Part shown: in pieces, positions 46,881 through 58,143 of the stretch
Layout: every line of letters begins with the position of its first letter
How positions within the stretch are numbered: position 1 is the first letter of the stretch
NCBI RefSeq assembly: GCF_029227915.1
Contig: NC_079889.1
Span: 3,658,001-3,722,000 of the forward strand
DNA from: Hydractinia symbiolongicarpus
Taxonomy: Eukaryota; Cnidaria; Hydrozoa; Anthoathecata; Hydractiniidae
Direction: 5' to 3'
DNA length: 64,000 nucleotides
Notes under the pieces: model-generated
The model's database searches: none
What the model saw: the letters and a program-made list of their open reading frames with translations, nothing else
What the model was told of the DNA's origin: nothing
Program-made: the position numbers and the translations under genes

Positions 46881-47282
46881 TTAATTGAAAGAAAAAAAAT
46901 ATTCTGATAATTTTTTTTTCATTTTCCCAGGCAATCGTAAATAAAGAACTGGGTCATCTACAAAATTTACAGGGATATTATGGGTTACCAAATGGGTTGC
47001 AACAAAAGGATCTAACATATACACCGGACACCCATGTGTTGCTAATAAGCATGAAATCTCAACTTCGAACGAAAATGATTTACTTGCGATACCAGTGGTT
47101 TCCACTCTACCTAGCCACGCTAGCTCTTCTGTTCTACCTTTCCCAACATTAAAATCGTGTATCAAATTGCAAGGCCCAGACATCGAAGATATCATGCACA
47201 ATTATTTCAGCATTACATCGACGCGCTGAATCAGCAAAATATGGAAATCATCCTGAATATCATGATAAAAGTCAGTCATCTC
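46881..47282 (-). pseudogene. Exon-like reading frame with one nonsense codon, family unknown
   Basis: After a tttaccag acceptor the minus strand reads EMTDFYHDIQDDFHILLIQR and VDVMLK, a TAA at 47204-47202, then LCMISSMSGPCNLIHDF, GRTEELAWLGRVETTG, FSFEVEISCLLATHGC and PVYMLDP, to a stop at 46881. The amphipathic, Cys-spaced, low-repeat composition on both sides of the single stop looks like real protein. WLGR-ETTG and HGCPVYMLDP are reminiscent of the GC.V..fDP strand of METTL24/FkbM-like methyltransferases, but that is a weak resemblance. It may be a recently broken exon, or the TAA may be an assembly error. Confidence 0.4.
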
Positions 47283-49059
47283 CTGGTAAATGTGTTAAGC
47301 CTTGTTTCCACGGACTCGTTGTTAAATGGCGATTTTTGAATGTTTGAACCGAACTCGATTCGCTGATCTTCACTCCGTAACGGCATGGCACATAATTATG
47401 TGGGTTTCCGTACTATAATCAAACCAGGGGAAATGCTGCTCTCGACATTTGGATTTTGCGACATCATGGAGATGGGAGCCGATAAATTCATCATGTTGGC
47501 AACAATCTGACATCAGTGCATAAACTCAGCCAGCACATTCCTTATTACTATGTTTTGATTGCAATTTTGTTTTTACTTGTTCTTGACATGGTTTTTAGTG
47601 TGATTCTCATTGGGCTATATTGTATTTTTGAAGTAGCGGCGCGGTGCGTCTCCAGTGTATTTAAGCAGTAATACTTACTTTTATGAGCGCTCTGAAGTTA
47701 TGTGCTCACAGGGAGGAAATCCGGGTTGTTTGGGTATATTTATAACTTTAATGCATTTTATTTTCAAGGCATATCATTTACATTATTCATTTTGAATTTC
47801 CTATTTTTTCCCGATTATCTTGTGGAAAAGACGTTCTACATAAACCGTCAACGCGATAGTTGACAAAAGGTAAAGCACTTTTGTAAATTAGCAAAAATTG
47901 ACGGCGAATAATGTATGGTCCATGCAGATTTGATTTTATACATTCTGAGCCTGTGCGTTTGACTTCCATTCCTGCCCAAATGATGCTTGTCTCTGTTGTT
48001 ATGGATGTTTTGTTTTTAAACCAGCCATAAAGAAAAATCTCTAAATGCGCTTTAGCAAGATTTGTATAGGTTTATGCTTTTACAGTATAATTGTTTTAGA
48101 TACCCAAAAAACGAACCCAACCAGCATTTAAGTGTTAGTAAAATAGGTTCCGTTTAATTACTAAATACTTATTTCTACACTCTTTTAAAAAACGTAAATT
48201 TGAATCATATAGTTCGAATATCTGAAATTCGAAAGATCGGCTGAATTGAATATCCCTACGGGAAACCCGTGACCTAAAAAATGTACGCGTTAATTTTTTG
48301 TTTATAGCTAGTCAGTCATTATCGGAAAAACACGGCAAAGAGTCGCCATTTGAAGTAAAGGTTTATATCCTTAAAAATAACTGGATAAAGGACTTTAAGG
48401 GCAGAAACTTTCGTGGACAGAATCCTTCGCGTGTCAAAAAAGTCAGTAATAATTTATCGACGTTTCTTGTGTTAAAAATGTACAAATTTGTTGCATCTCT
48501 TGTGAAGAGCTGGAAACCACGATCAAAATAATGTATGAGGCATGTTCTTTCAACCAAGCCCCGTCAAAGTACAAATTCTTTATCTTTTAGATTTTATTCG
48601 CGTTACCTCTACTGTGCAGAGCGTCGAACACTTATCGCTAAAATGTATAGGATAACATACTTTTGATAAACGTTTTAGAGATATTGAGGTTTGAAGTTTC
48701 CTTGCTGATGTTATCCACTTGTTTTTTTTTCAAAGCCCGCGGGTTGACTAAGCATTAGAAAATAAAATCAATATCTTATATTAAATAATTATAAACTTTA
48801 CAAGTGACAAGAAAATAGCTAGCTAAACAGCAACACAAAGTTCTCCGTTTCTCAGACTGATATAGTACAGGCGATTGTGCGTAGTATAAAATCTCTCAGT
48901 TGACAAGTTGGCTCGTTGCATTTGATATCTCGAGACAATTAACATCTACTTTTATCAACCTTCGTTTTGTATTTCTTGTTCCTCGAATACAGAGTATTGC
49001 TGAACGCAGTAAACAAAATGATAATTTCGTCCGAAGCCAGTTTGTAACGGTACTTTGTT
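47283..49059. other. Intergenic; possible 3' part of the R2-like element
   Basis: The right part (about 48880-49059) may include the 3' UTR of the retrotransposon, but no poly(A) or target-site duplication is visible. Elsewhere no gene is recognised. Confidence 0.35.
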
Positions 49060-50070
49060 CTAGATTTCTTTTTCCGCTACTTTATGCGACAGAGTGGAGA
49101 TAAAATGTTCTGTCTCTCGACTGGATCCCCCATATGGTGTAAAAATCAGCGGTGTAAATGATCCGTGTTCTACTTCTAGCACTGTTTGTCCATATGCACG
49201 TTTCTTGATGTTTTCATTCGATTTGAATGCATTAGGCAGTTTCTGATTGAGGTATGTCAAAGCGAATGGGTTAAATACCCTTACGTCAAAAAATGCTCGT
49301 TGACCTCGTTGCCAGAATCCTCTAACGCTAATGTCGAGTCTAGCTTCATCTGTGAAGTTTGCAGAATTGCTTAATTTTTCTCCAGTCAGCTGTTGTAAAT
49401 GCGGTTCTGTTTCTACATCATTGGAAATCTTTTCAGATATTTTTGCCAAAGTATCTCTTAATTCGTCGTGACGTTGATGAATATAGCCACCCTTGACACA
49501 TGACATAGCATGGTCAATCGTGAAGCGTTTTCCACAGACACAAATTGTTGGTAGGAACTTCAAATCCCACCGATATCTCATTCGTATGGCATCATAAAAC
49601 TCTCTTTTGTTGAGTGCATAATCCTCAGATTTTATTGGGAGTGCTGACAACCAACTTGAAGCACCTTTCATTTTCGCCAAATCATTTGCTCGTAATTGCT
49701 CATTCGTCATGCTTTGGCGAATTTCTTTCAGCTTTTCGTTATGCAACATTTGTTTCTGTTTAAGGATTTTGCTTTTGATATTATTGTGTAACTGTTTGTC
49801 AAATTTATAAGACGTTTGCTGTAGTTTAATTCTTTCTGCTAGTTGTTTTGTCATTTCAACAGAATTTTCATGTTCTCTCTTTGATGATTCGACTAATATC
49901 ACAATTCCCATACCACCATAGCGAATTGGTAAACTCAGTAATATTCTCTCGTTTTCGGTACATTTATGTCCCTCTGTCAATGCTGGGATCAATGTATTGT
50001 CGATAACATCGTCCAGTACTTTGATATACTTGTGTCCGGACAAAATAGTTAAATTTGTGTTGAAATCCAC
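49060..50070 (-). CDS. R2-like element: CCHC and restriction-like endonuclease part
   Basis: Open for 336 codons. The sense part begins around SGHKYIKVLDD, continuing the frame interrupted upstream. Residues about 176-205 carry CVCGKRFTIDHAMSC then GGYIHQRHDELRD, which matches the R2 knuckle pattern CxC...H...C..GG....RHD. At about 242-263, RLDISVRG and, fifteen residues after that Asp, FFDVRVFNP fit the PD-(D/E)xK-like nuclease core of R2-type elements, with LD in place of PD. It would cut the target DNA to prime insertion. It needs the upstream frame to make a full enzyme. Confidence 0.75.
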   Translation of the reverse strand: MDFNTNLTILSGHKYIKVLDDVIDNTLIPALTEGHKCTENERILLSLPIRYGGMGIVILVESSKREHENSVEMTKQLAERIKLQQTSYKFDKQLHNNIKSKILKQKQMLHNEKLKEIRQSMTNEQLRANDLAKMKGASSWLSALPIKSEDYALNKREFYDAIRMRYRWDLKFLPTICVCGKRFTIDHAMSCVKGGYIHQRHDELRDTLAKISEKISNDVETEPHLQQLTGEKLSNSANFTDEARLDISVRGFWQRGQRAFFDVRVFNPFALTYLNQKLPNAFKSNENIKKRAYGQTVLEVEHGSFTPLIFTPYGGSSRETEHFISTLSHKVAEKEI

Positions 50071-52054
50071 TTATGTAAGCAGCATAGGCAGCGTGTGGTT
50101 GAAAAAGTGCAATTTTAGCTAACTTCTTTATCTGAACAATCCATTCATTTACCAACCCAATGATGTACTTTTCTTTCTCATCTTGTGTACCTATAAAGCT
50201 GCCAAGATATTTATTTCCAACTGTAGTGATGTTTATCTCCGTGTCACTGAAGACATCATCAGCTACTAATTTATGTTCATCCTTTACTATTAACCATGAT
50301 TTTGATGCTTTAGGATAATAGCCGAATAATGGACCATAATGCTCAACTTTATCCCACCATTTTCTTAATTCAAATATTTTTCCGGCACCTCCCAGATCAT
50401 CAGCATAAGCGCAGTGAGTTATGTTCAACTTTCTATCTTCCACGTCATTCTTCAACAGCGGGAGAAGAGGAACAATTCCAACTGCATAAGCTGGCATAGC
50501 GAACGGGTCACCTTGAGTTGTTCCTTCTGCCGATAATATTTCTTTCCCACCCATAACAAACAGCCTCGATGGTGAGCTATAACAATTTTGTATATACGTA
50601 GACATAGCTGGACATATGTATCGGATATTATGAAGTAGCACTTTCTGATTAAGTGAGTTAAAAGCATTCGTAGCATCTACTAAAAGTAATGCGTCTGTTC
50701 CTTCTTCTTCAAAAATTGTTGTCATGGCATGAGCAGCTGCCTCACATCCAGAAGGTAGACCAGCACATAATTGGAGAGAACCAGCGCTTTCAAGTATTTC
50801 CGGTTTGATTACTGATATTATGGACTTTCCAATCACCCTTCGAAGAACCTCCCCCACACCAATAGGCCGCACACCAGGTTTCTTATCTAGTGGTATTAAC
50901 CTACAAGCGATGTATGCTTGCAGTGAATTGCCTTCTGTGTGATCAAATGCAGTTGTACAAAGATTTTTCGCAAACCGAGCCAAAGATGATCTCAATTCCA
51001 CGCCGATCTTTCCAAAATTCTTTGACACTAATATACGTCTCCAGCCATCTGAATTCATTCCTGACGGTCCTGCTGAACCTTTTGTACGAAGTGCGACTTT
51101 CAATATTGTTGTTTCATCTATGTTGTTGTAAATAGCAGGATCGATAAATGGGATTTCCCCTTTGAGAAGCACAGATTCATCAGCGTCAACAGGATTTGGA
51201 TGTTTCAACCTCAGTTCTTGGAGTGTCTCATCAGTTGGATCCAGTACTCCACCAGACATCTTATCATCCAATAATCTTAGTGCGGCATGTATCTTTCCTT
51301 GAAGCATTAGTTTTGCGAAATTTTTAGCGCACTGCTCTGGAGTATTCAGGGAATTTGGTTTTAGGATTTTAGATTGTATAGTCCTCGATTCTCTCATCAA
51401 ATCATCGAATCTTCCTTCCACCCAGAGATTTAATCTACGGTTAAGACATTCAGAGTGATCCTTCGCTTTAGACTTGTATGATGGTTTTTGTAGTAGAAGC
51501 ATCGGCATCGTCATAACTGCTTTTATAGAAATCCCCTTTAATAAATCTACTTGTTGGTTCCAGATCTCTATGAGTCCTATTGTTTCAGTAATATATCTCT
51601 TCCCTGCTGCACCTGTTGGTAGTAAAAACAAGTTTCTTCTCCAGTGCACAACTTCGTCGTACGTGGCATTGAAGATTTGTATCACGTCATCTAACGTATG
51701 ATCACCCCAAATCTTGATTTGCGCTTGATTTCTATTTATAACAGTGGTTTCGTAATGATTTTCCAAAGTTTTGACACCTGGGCTTTGCGTTGTTGACTTC
51801 AATTTAATGTTTTCCTTTTTTAAAGTTTCCGTTAAAGACACACCTGCAATGACTTCTTTAATTTTCCTTGTATTTTCTGGGTTTTTTATCACCAGGTTTC
51901 GTTTACAGGCTTTTAAGTGCAATTTAAGTCCAGAGGAACTCTTACATTTCTTCTCACAATGCGTGCAATTGTAGTTTTCAAACCATTTTGTGTTGGGTAT
52001 AGCAGTGTTTCCAGAAGATTGATTTCCTTTTTCAACCATAGAATTTTCACCCAA
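49964..52054 (-). CDS. R2-like element: zinc finger and reverse transcriptase part
   Basis: Open for 696 codons. The first in-frame ATG is at 52039, but the frame stays open upstream through a Pro run encoded by (CCA)n to about 52116, and R2-group proteins often lack a clear AUG. Finger: CTHCEKKCKSSSGLKLH, then Cys (residues 30-50). RT: RPIGVGEVLRRVIGK (about 395-409), LLLVDATNAFNSLNQ, EGTTQGDPFAM and the catalytic CAYADDLGGAG (about 547). These are the normal fingers-palm motifs with the two Asp of the active site. The last ~30 residues after FNYFVRT are out-of-frame read-through. Confidence 0.8.
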   Translation of the reverse strand: MGENSMVEKGNQSSGNTAIPNTKWFENYNCTHCEKKCKSSSGLKLHLKACKRNLVIKNPENTRKIKEVIAGVSLTETLKKENIKLKSTTQSPGVKTLENHYETTVINRNQAQIKIWGDHTLDDVIQIFNATYDEVVHWRRNLFLLPTGAAGKRYITETIGLIEIWNQQVDLLKGISIKAVMTMPMLLLQKPSYKSKAKDHSECLNRRLNLWVEGRFDDLMRESRTIQSKILKPNSLNTPEQCAKNFAKLMLQGKIHAALRLLDDKMSGGVLDPTDETLQELRLKHPNPVDADESVLLKGEIPFIDPAIYNNIDETTILKVALRTKGSAGPSGMNSDGWRRILVSKNFGKIGVELRSSLARFAKNLCTTAFDHTEGNSLQAYIACRLIPLDKKPGVRPIGVGEVLRRVIGKSIISVIKPEILESAGSLQLCAGLPSGCEAAAHAMTTIFEEEGTDALLLVDATNAFNSLNQKVLLHNIRYICPAMSTYIQNCYSSPSRLFVMGGKEILSAEGTTQGDPFAMPAYAVGIVPLLPLLKNDVEDRKLNITHCAYADDLGGAGKIFELRKWWDKVEHYGPLFGYYPKASKSWLIVKDEHKLVADDVFSDTEINITTVGNKYLGSFIGTQDEKEKYIIGLVNEWIVQIKKLAKIALFQPHAAYAAYISGFQHKFNYFVRTQVYQSTGRCYRQYIDPSIDRGT

Positions 52055-52157
52055 ACTTGTTTTTCTTTCCTCAGAATCATTGTCTTGTGGTGGTGGTGGT
52101 TGATAGTAAAAGCATTAGAAAATTGGTCCTAGGTGGTGCCTAGTTACCCATACAAGA

Positions 52158-52280
52158 GATGACGTCAATTATTTCCACTTGTTTCCTAGTTTTTAGGTTT
52201 CAAATTCAAGAATCCAATGCAATGGCTTCAAAAATTTAATTAAAAGCATTGGCGTCAATGCAACATATGGACGTCGTGAC
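52158..52280 (+). repeat. Dispersed repeat B, copy 2
   Basis: tgacgtcaattatttccact, ggtttcaaattcaagaatcc, caatggcttcaaaaatttaa and aaaagcattggcgtcaatgc follow the same order as the copy at 39570-39690. It lies just outside the 5' side of the R2-like element. Confidence 0.55.
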
Positions 52281-53485
52281 AAAAGTTAGAAACAACAAAT
52301 TTGTCGTTCAACATTAAAATATAGCTTATCGCTTATTTTTAAGGGTGAAAATGCATATATACATGATCCAGTACAAACAGCTGGGTTGTTGGAACATATG
52401 ACTGGGTAGGAGGATTCCGCCCACCCCCTTTGTTACTTTTACCTTTATTAAACCTTGGTTTTTACCAGGGCGATGTAACCGATCTACCGCAACAAATCTA
52501 CCGGCATCATTAGAAAGCCTAAAACCACATATAGGGTTTTACTGTTGGTACTACTCTCTAACTGCTGATTAGAAATTATTCATAACAGGAAGCTAGGTAT
52601 TTAGCACAACACTACCTCATTACACAAAAATAACTAGTTAACTAATTAACGCGAATTTGAGAATTTTGGCGTTAATTAAAACTCTGTTAATTAATGGTTT
52701 GCGTTAAAAAAACATCTATACATTTCAACGAATCTTATTTTTTATATTTAACCTTTACAAAATGCCTTTCAAAAATATATGATTACGAAATCTTTTTTAT
52801 TATTTTTAAATTTATAAATTCGCGTTAATTTCATGTATCGTAATTAATCCCGATTTATTAAATTGACTACTTATTTTCGTGTAATAAGGTACGTTAAATT
52901 GTCCAGTCACAAAATCGTAAAGAAGAGGAAGGAAGTAATATGTGATGTAGTTAAATATCAAATCCGAAGAACAATAGACTAATGAATATCAAACAAAACA
53001 ACTGCTCCTGTATAAGGTTCTGTCAATTCTAGGTTTTTGTCTCGCTTAAAATATATTGTTTGTAACAAACAAGGATGAGCAAGACTATTGTCCTCTTTTT
53101 TGTTCTAGCGAGGTCGTAGAACCCTAGAAACTACTATCTTGGACAAATTATGTATGGAAATTTTAATTTCCCCCTTCCCCCCAACTTCAAGGTTAAATTT
53201 TGATGGTCAATCACTGTCTTGGGTCCAAAAGGTAGGTAGGATATAGTAACCATTGAAACCCCAAAAATACCTTTAAAAACTGCCTGCACAGATGCTTTCC
53301 ACATGGTGACATGACCGGTTACAATTTTTAAAAATTTGCGAGCTCAAAAACATATCGTGCAGGTTTCAGACACCAAAACAAACATTCAAATTTTGGCGGC
53401 AAATTAGTACATATTAATAGTAAAAGTGATTGGTGGCAGCTGTACAGGCTGTACCGATACATTACCATAATACTGCATGTTACTG
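52281..53485. other. Intergenic, nothing recognised
   Basis: Repeated gcgttaatt/aattaacgc motifs in both orientations at 52640-52860 suggest a decayed palindromic element. No gene seen. Confidence 0.4.
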
Positions 53486-53686
53486 CACACGTTGCCGTAC
53501 ACGTTACCATACGCGTTTCCGTTATTTTTACTAGAGACTTTGGTGAGACAAACACATTACCGTCACATTTTTATAAGTTTTATATAACATTATTTATCAC
53601 AAAGTTGACGGTAACGTGTTGGACATAGGCGCTCCGTAGGCTAAAAAGCAGGGTTACAAGTACGGTAACGTGTACGGTAACGTGTG
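53486..53686. repeat. Inverted repeat built from a 12-bp acgt-rich motif
   Basis: cacacgttgccgtacacgtt at 53486-53510 is the reverse complement, 23 of 25 bases, of 53662-53686. Each arm is itself about two copies of acggtaacgtgt, and another copy lies near 53610. Non-coding. Confidence 0.6.
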
Positions 53687-54319
53687 GAAAAAATATTCTG
53701 TTTTTCTTATGTGCAATGTCTTAGAGAGTTTTGTTGTCTTTATAAATTTTTTAAAAGACAAATGCAACCTTTACCTACACAAAATAGACTTCAACATAAA
53801 TTAGATGTCGTAAATACCTCAACATAAATTGGATGTCGTAATATATATAAATGCAAGAATCTCGTGCACCTTACTATGGAAATTTTTTTACACCAAAGTT
53901 GTTACTAGTGGATTATAACGTGCCAGACACCAACCCTGTATTTTGAGAACCACACGGTAAATAGCTATGCACGGATTCATGGTGACAGACTATGAACGCG
54001 AACATAATAGATTGCCAGAGGCTGTGATTGGCATTTTCCTTGTACTTTTGTGAAACTAACATTGACGAATTATTGTCACAGAATGATGGATTTTATGCTT
54101 TATGTATATAGTAATAGACATAGCAGAGGAAAAAAAAGTTTCGAATAAGATAAAACACTATTAAAAACTAGGCAAAGTATCAACGTAATTCTGAGTATAC
54201 ACTACTCTCTTATGAGACATTTCAACTTAATATACTTTGAAGTAACCAAATTTCATGGAACTAGAATTTCACGGAACTAAATGGACTCAAATCCGCCCCC
54301 CCCCCCCCCCTCAATAACT
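53687..54319. other. Intergenic with small duplications
   Basis: A 28-bp tandem duplication (tcaacataaattagatgtcg) at about 53791-53841 and a run of fifteen C at 54296-54310. No gene seen. Confidence 0.5.
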
Positions 54320-54520
54320 TTTCAATGGCAGCATTAAATTTTGCTTGCGTAAGCACATTTTCTGTGACGACATCAGAAGCTGAAAATTTGTTAAAAATAC
54401 AACTATCTGCTTGAAATGTAATTACTTTTGTTCCAGAGCGAATTTTTGCATTCTGTTTGAAGTTTCTAAAAGATAAATAAAAGTTATTTAACATATTTTC
54501 CGGGTTTTTCATGAATCGCT
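54320..54520 (+). repeat. Dispersed repeat A, copy 3
   Basis: aatggcagcattaaattttg, cttgcgtaagcacattttct, gtgacgacatcagaagctg and gtaattacttttgttccaga correspond to the copy at 46290-46520. Directly preceded by the C15 run. Confidence 0.7.
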
Positions 54521-55369
54521 TAAAAAATTTCCCCCAGTATCAATGTTCAAAAGTTGTGCTAACACGTTTCCAAACATTGATAATGGGGGGAGAGGGGGTA
54601 GGAAAGGATTATACTGCACTTTTTGTAGCTTAATATTTTGACCGGGATTGTAGCTTGTATCTCACGTACTACATGAAACATTTTGCAAGTTCTGTACAAA
54701 AAAGGCTACTGGCTACCTTAAAAGATGTAGGAAATAAAATTACACACGAACAAGAATTCGAAATCTTTTAGCCTGCAAGGGCTTTTCATTTATTTAATTT
54801 TATCTGCGAATATTTGCTACAGAGCGATAATTAAGTTATCATACAAAAGGAATATATCCCTTATCCTTTAGGGGTTTTACAATTCTACTAATTTACTTCT
54901 TCTAATCCTTAAAAATATTCATTATCATACGAAACTTTGAGCATATATTTCCTACTTCACAAAAAATGTTATTCGTTGCTGTAAAAGTGTGAAAAAATAA
55001 CCATATCCAGTCTAAGCTGAAATTTAGACGTTCTTCTAAAATATGTGCATATAGGCGATCTACTATTACTTCTGATCCCATTGACACAAGGCTAACGAAC
55101 CAAACTTCAAAATAATATCAATATATAAGGCTAGCTACAGTAAGCTTGCTTCAACAGAATGCTGTCTTGTAATCTACGTTTGTAGCTAGCTAGCTAGAAT
55201 CTTAAAATTGGTTGGTTTCAGATTTACACATGACTAGAAAACGTAATGATATTTCATCTTAATATGTGAAAACATAGACACAATATGGTGAATGTCTTAA
55301 ACGTTGATAACTGTGTTTAAATTTAGGAATTACGCATATTAACCCTATTCGGTCCAGGGTTTTTCGAAA
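54521..55369. other. Intergenic, nothing recognised
   Basis: Holds a tagctagctagctag run near 55181 and no recognisable genes. Confidence 0.4.
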
Positions 55370-55540
55370 AAGTTATGAAAGATACAAAATGGCAGCAATA
55401 AATGTTTGCTTATGTCAGTCCATTTCCTATGACGTCATCGGAAGCACCACTATGTTTGGTTAAAATACAATAAAATTCAAGTTTTTGATAGTTAAATGAA
55501 ATAAATTTAACATATTTTCAGGTTTTTACATAGTTCGCAT
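55370..55540 (+). repeat. Dispersed repeat A, copy 4
   Basis: aaaatggcagcaataaatgt, ttgcttatgtcagtccattt and cctatgacgtcatcggaagc show the family core with an intact tgacgtca. A ttaaatgaaataaatttaac end follows. Confidence 0.7.
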
Positions 55541-57339
55541 AAAAAAATATTGTCGAAAAATCCGATTTTCTCCTATTTTGGGGTAAAATCCAAGAAAAAC
55601 CGGAAATCTGATTAATCATTTATCCAAAATTTATCGAATTGAAGTTGTCTTGCAAGTTTCAACTTTTAAGTATAATCCAAACGTAAGTTATTATAGTTTC
55701 GTTATTAGAAAGACTTCATAGAGATTTTAAAAATAGTTATGAGTAACAGCCAATATCAACAACTCTGAGAGGTATGGAACCTAACAATTTGGCATCCAGG
55801 TGTGTTATAGATAAATATTAAGACTCATTGTATTTCTTGGGAAACAAAGCAAGAACCAAAACTATGCCGCCGAGCAAAAAAGAGTTGTTAAAAAAACGAA
55901 AAGGGGGGAATGAACACCAACCTCCATGTGAAAAGCCTAATTCTCAAGCCAAAAATTGAAATCACTGTTGCAGACCCATTTCTCCTTAAAGCATCCCTGT
56001 TTTTTCTTTCAAAAATGGACATTTTATGCCGCACAGTGACTCAAATCGGTTTTTTATCACTCTATATTTCACATCATAACCTGTCAGCAAGTGGTTGAAG
56101 TTTTTAAAGGGCATAAAGAACTATATTAGAAGACCAAATTTTACATATGTCATCCCAAGCTCCACCCGGCACGTTTCACCGTGGGGTTGCTAGAACTATC
56201 AGAAAGCGCAGCGCTGTTGAGAAGCAAATAGTCCTAGGGACGAGGTTGATGTGATCCATCATCATGGCACAGAGAATGTTTCACCAACTTTGACCTTGAT
56301 TCCTCGCAATCATCAACCTTAACTTATTGAGACAGTTTCTTTGTTTTAATTTAATTTGCGTTCTTTTGCCAAAGGAGTATTTTTCTGTCTAGTTGAAGTA
56401 CAACAAACTAATAATTCGCCATGATTTTCTAACGTATCGAACTTTTTCTCTCACAAAATTTTTTTTCAACAACCGCGCATGCTCTAATATAAAGTTTGGT
56501 TACTTGGGACCCGACCTTTAAATTTTTAATAAAGTATTGTTTTTATTTTTCTTTAGCAATTCAATTTGTTGTTGTTGTTGTTGTTGTTGTTGCTTTATCC
56601 CAGCAACTATGGAGAAAAATGTCGGCTATGTCGTCATATTTATACTTTATGCGTATATATGCAGCATCTTTGCAAATGAAACGAAAAATAATTTATTGTA
56701 CGAAGGGAATAATTCCTTCCGTATTCAATAAACAATTTTAACATTCCGAAGACCTTTCTAGTGACCACTCTATACTCAATATCTTGTCGTGGGCCATTAT
56801 TTTGGAACACAATTTTAGATGAAGACAAAAAAACTATTTGCTTGTTGACGCATTTTAAGAAAACCACAAAACATTTCTTGTTATTTTAGATTATTCGCGA
56901 TATTTTTAGCATCACATTTTTGTAATTTTTTACAACTCTCTAGAGGTATTGCAAATATTTTTTCTTTACGTTAATTTTAACCTCCTCTCTTTAACCTATC
57001 TCAACTACATGGGGCTTGATGATAAGACAAAATATGTCTTCTACTTGCTCCAGTCATTATTTGATTGTAAGCGCGAACAAACATGTAAAAAAAAAATATT
57101 CTGACGAAATATATACATACATACATTAGATACTGTACAAATTACAAAACAATGGCAAATAAATTATTTACGAGAAACAAAACAATCTAAACAGGTACTT
57201 ATATTTATAATATAAAGTAGCTCTAACAACATCTAAATATTCCATGTGGAGAAAAGAAAAAGTTGAGAAAATGTCAAAAGGAAATTAGTTCTTTAATTTG
57301 AATTGTAAGCACAAACAATTAAAAAGGAATAATTTCGAT
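55541..57339. other. 5' flank of the F5/8C gene; (TTG)n tract
   Basis: (ttg)n at about 56567-56592 makes artefact homopolymer ORFs. No gene recognised. The promoter of the downstream gene must lie at the right end, but no TATA box is evident. Confidence 0.4.
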
Positions 57340-58111
57340 ATGAAGCTAAATTCACACATAATATCTATTTTGGTCTTTTTTTCTCAAACATGTTTGAGTA
57401 CAGCAAGTTATTATACACGAGGCGTTATTCATAAGGGGGAAATCGTTGGAAGAAAAAGAAATGCTCTGATGGGGGAATGTGTGGTATACTGTAACAAACT
57501 GAATGCATCTCCAGCTATGACGAAGCGAAACGAGAAAGGATTGGTAGACTGTACGTGTGTCGGGTATGGTGAGGATGGAGGGAGTTTTGAAGTTTTCAAA
57601 GGTGAGGTTTTATTTTCACTCCTATAGAGCTAAAGAATGTCGAACCAAATTATTGAAGAAACAATATAATCGTCAACTAGATAAAATTTTGTCCTACTGT
57701 CGTACATATTTTTGTTTGGTAAGGATTCTTGCTTTTTATTAAACACCTTTTTTTAATTTTGTACTTTTTTTTTTGTTAATCTTTATTAATCTTTATTTAG
57801 GTAACTATGTGCTTATCTTATACTTAAAATTTTGCTTAGCATTTTTTATGCTTCTTTTTTTCTCTTCATTTAATATTATTGGAAAAGTAGGTCACTAAGT
57901 GGAGTGGGGAGGATGCTAACGAAGAGAACACCATATAGAGAGGGCAAAACATGTTTAAGCAGTTTCTTTGTTGTTTAAAATACTTCCTGACAAATACAAT
58001 TTTAGGGAAAAAAGGAAAGAGAAAGTTATCTTTCAAACTTAAAATGTTTTCTATAGGCTTCGACAGTATTTTCACAAGAGAAATTGAAGCAACAACAACA
58101 ACAACACTACC

Positions 58112-58143
<32 letters not shown>

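Larger units (their letters stand above)
49060..52054 (-). mobile_element. R2-like non-LTR retrotransposon, one frame break
   Basis: One coding unit of about 1000 codons split into two overlapping frames (52054-49964 and 50070-49060). The order is N-terminal C2H2/CCHC-type finger, reverse transcriptase, CCHC knuckle, restriction-like endonuclease. This is the layout of the R2/CRE/NeSL/Hero-type elements, which encode a single protein that nicks its target and primes reverse transcription there. Clade within this group is not assigned. The shift (a net one-base insertion or two-base loss) falls near 50025-50050. No other disabling lesion is visible, so it looks young. Ends and target site not defined. 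Confidence 0.8.

Noticed and set aside
49060-52054. Telomerase or a bacterial group II intron reverse transcriptase.
   Set aside because: The N-terminal zinc finger and C-terminal CCHC plus restriction-like nuclease fit R2-group retrotransposons and neither alternative.
56496-56741. Plus-strand ORFs with poly-Cys or poly-Val near a possible signal-like start.
   Set aside because: They are produced by the (ttg)n tract and show no domain or splice support.
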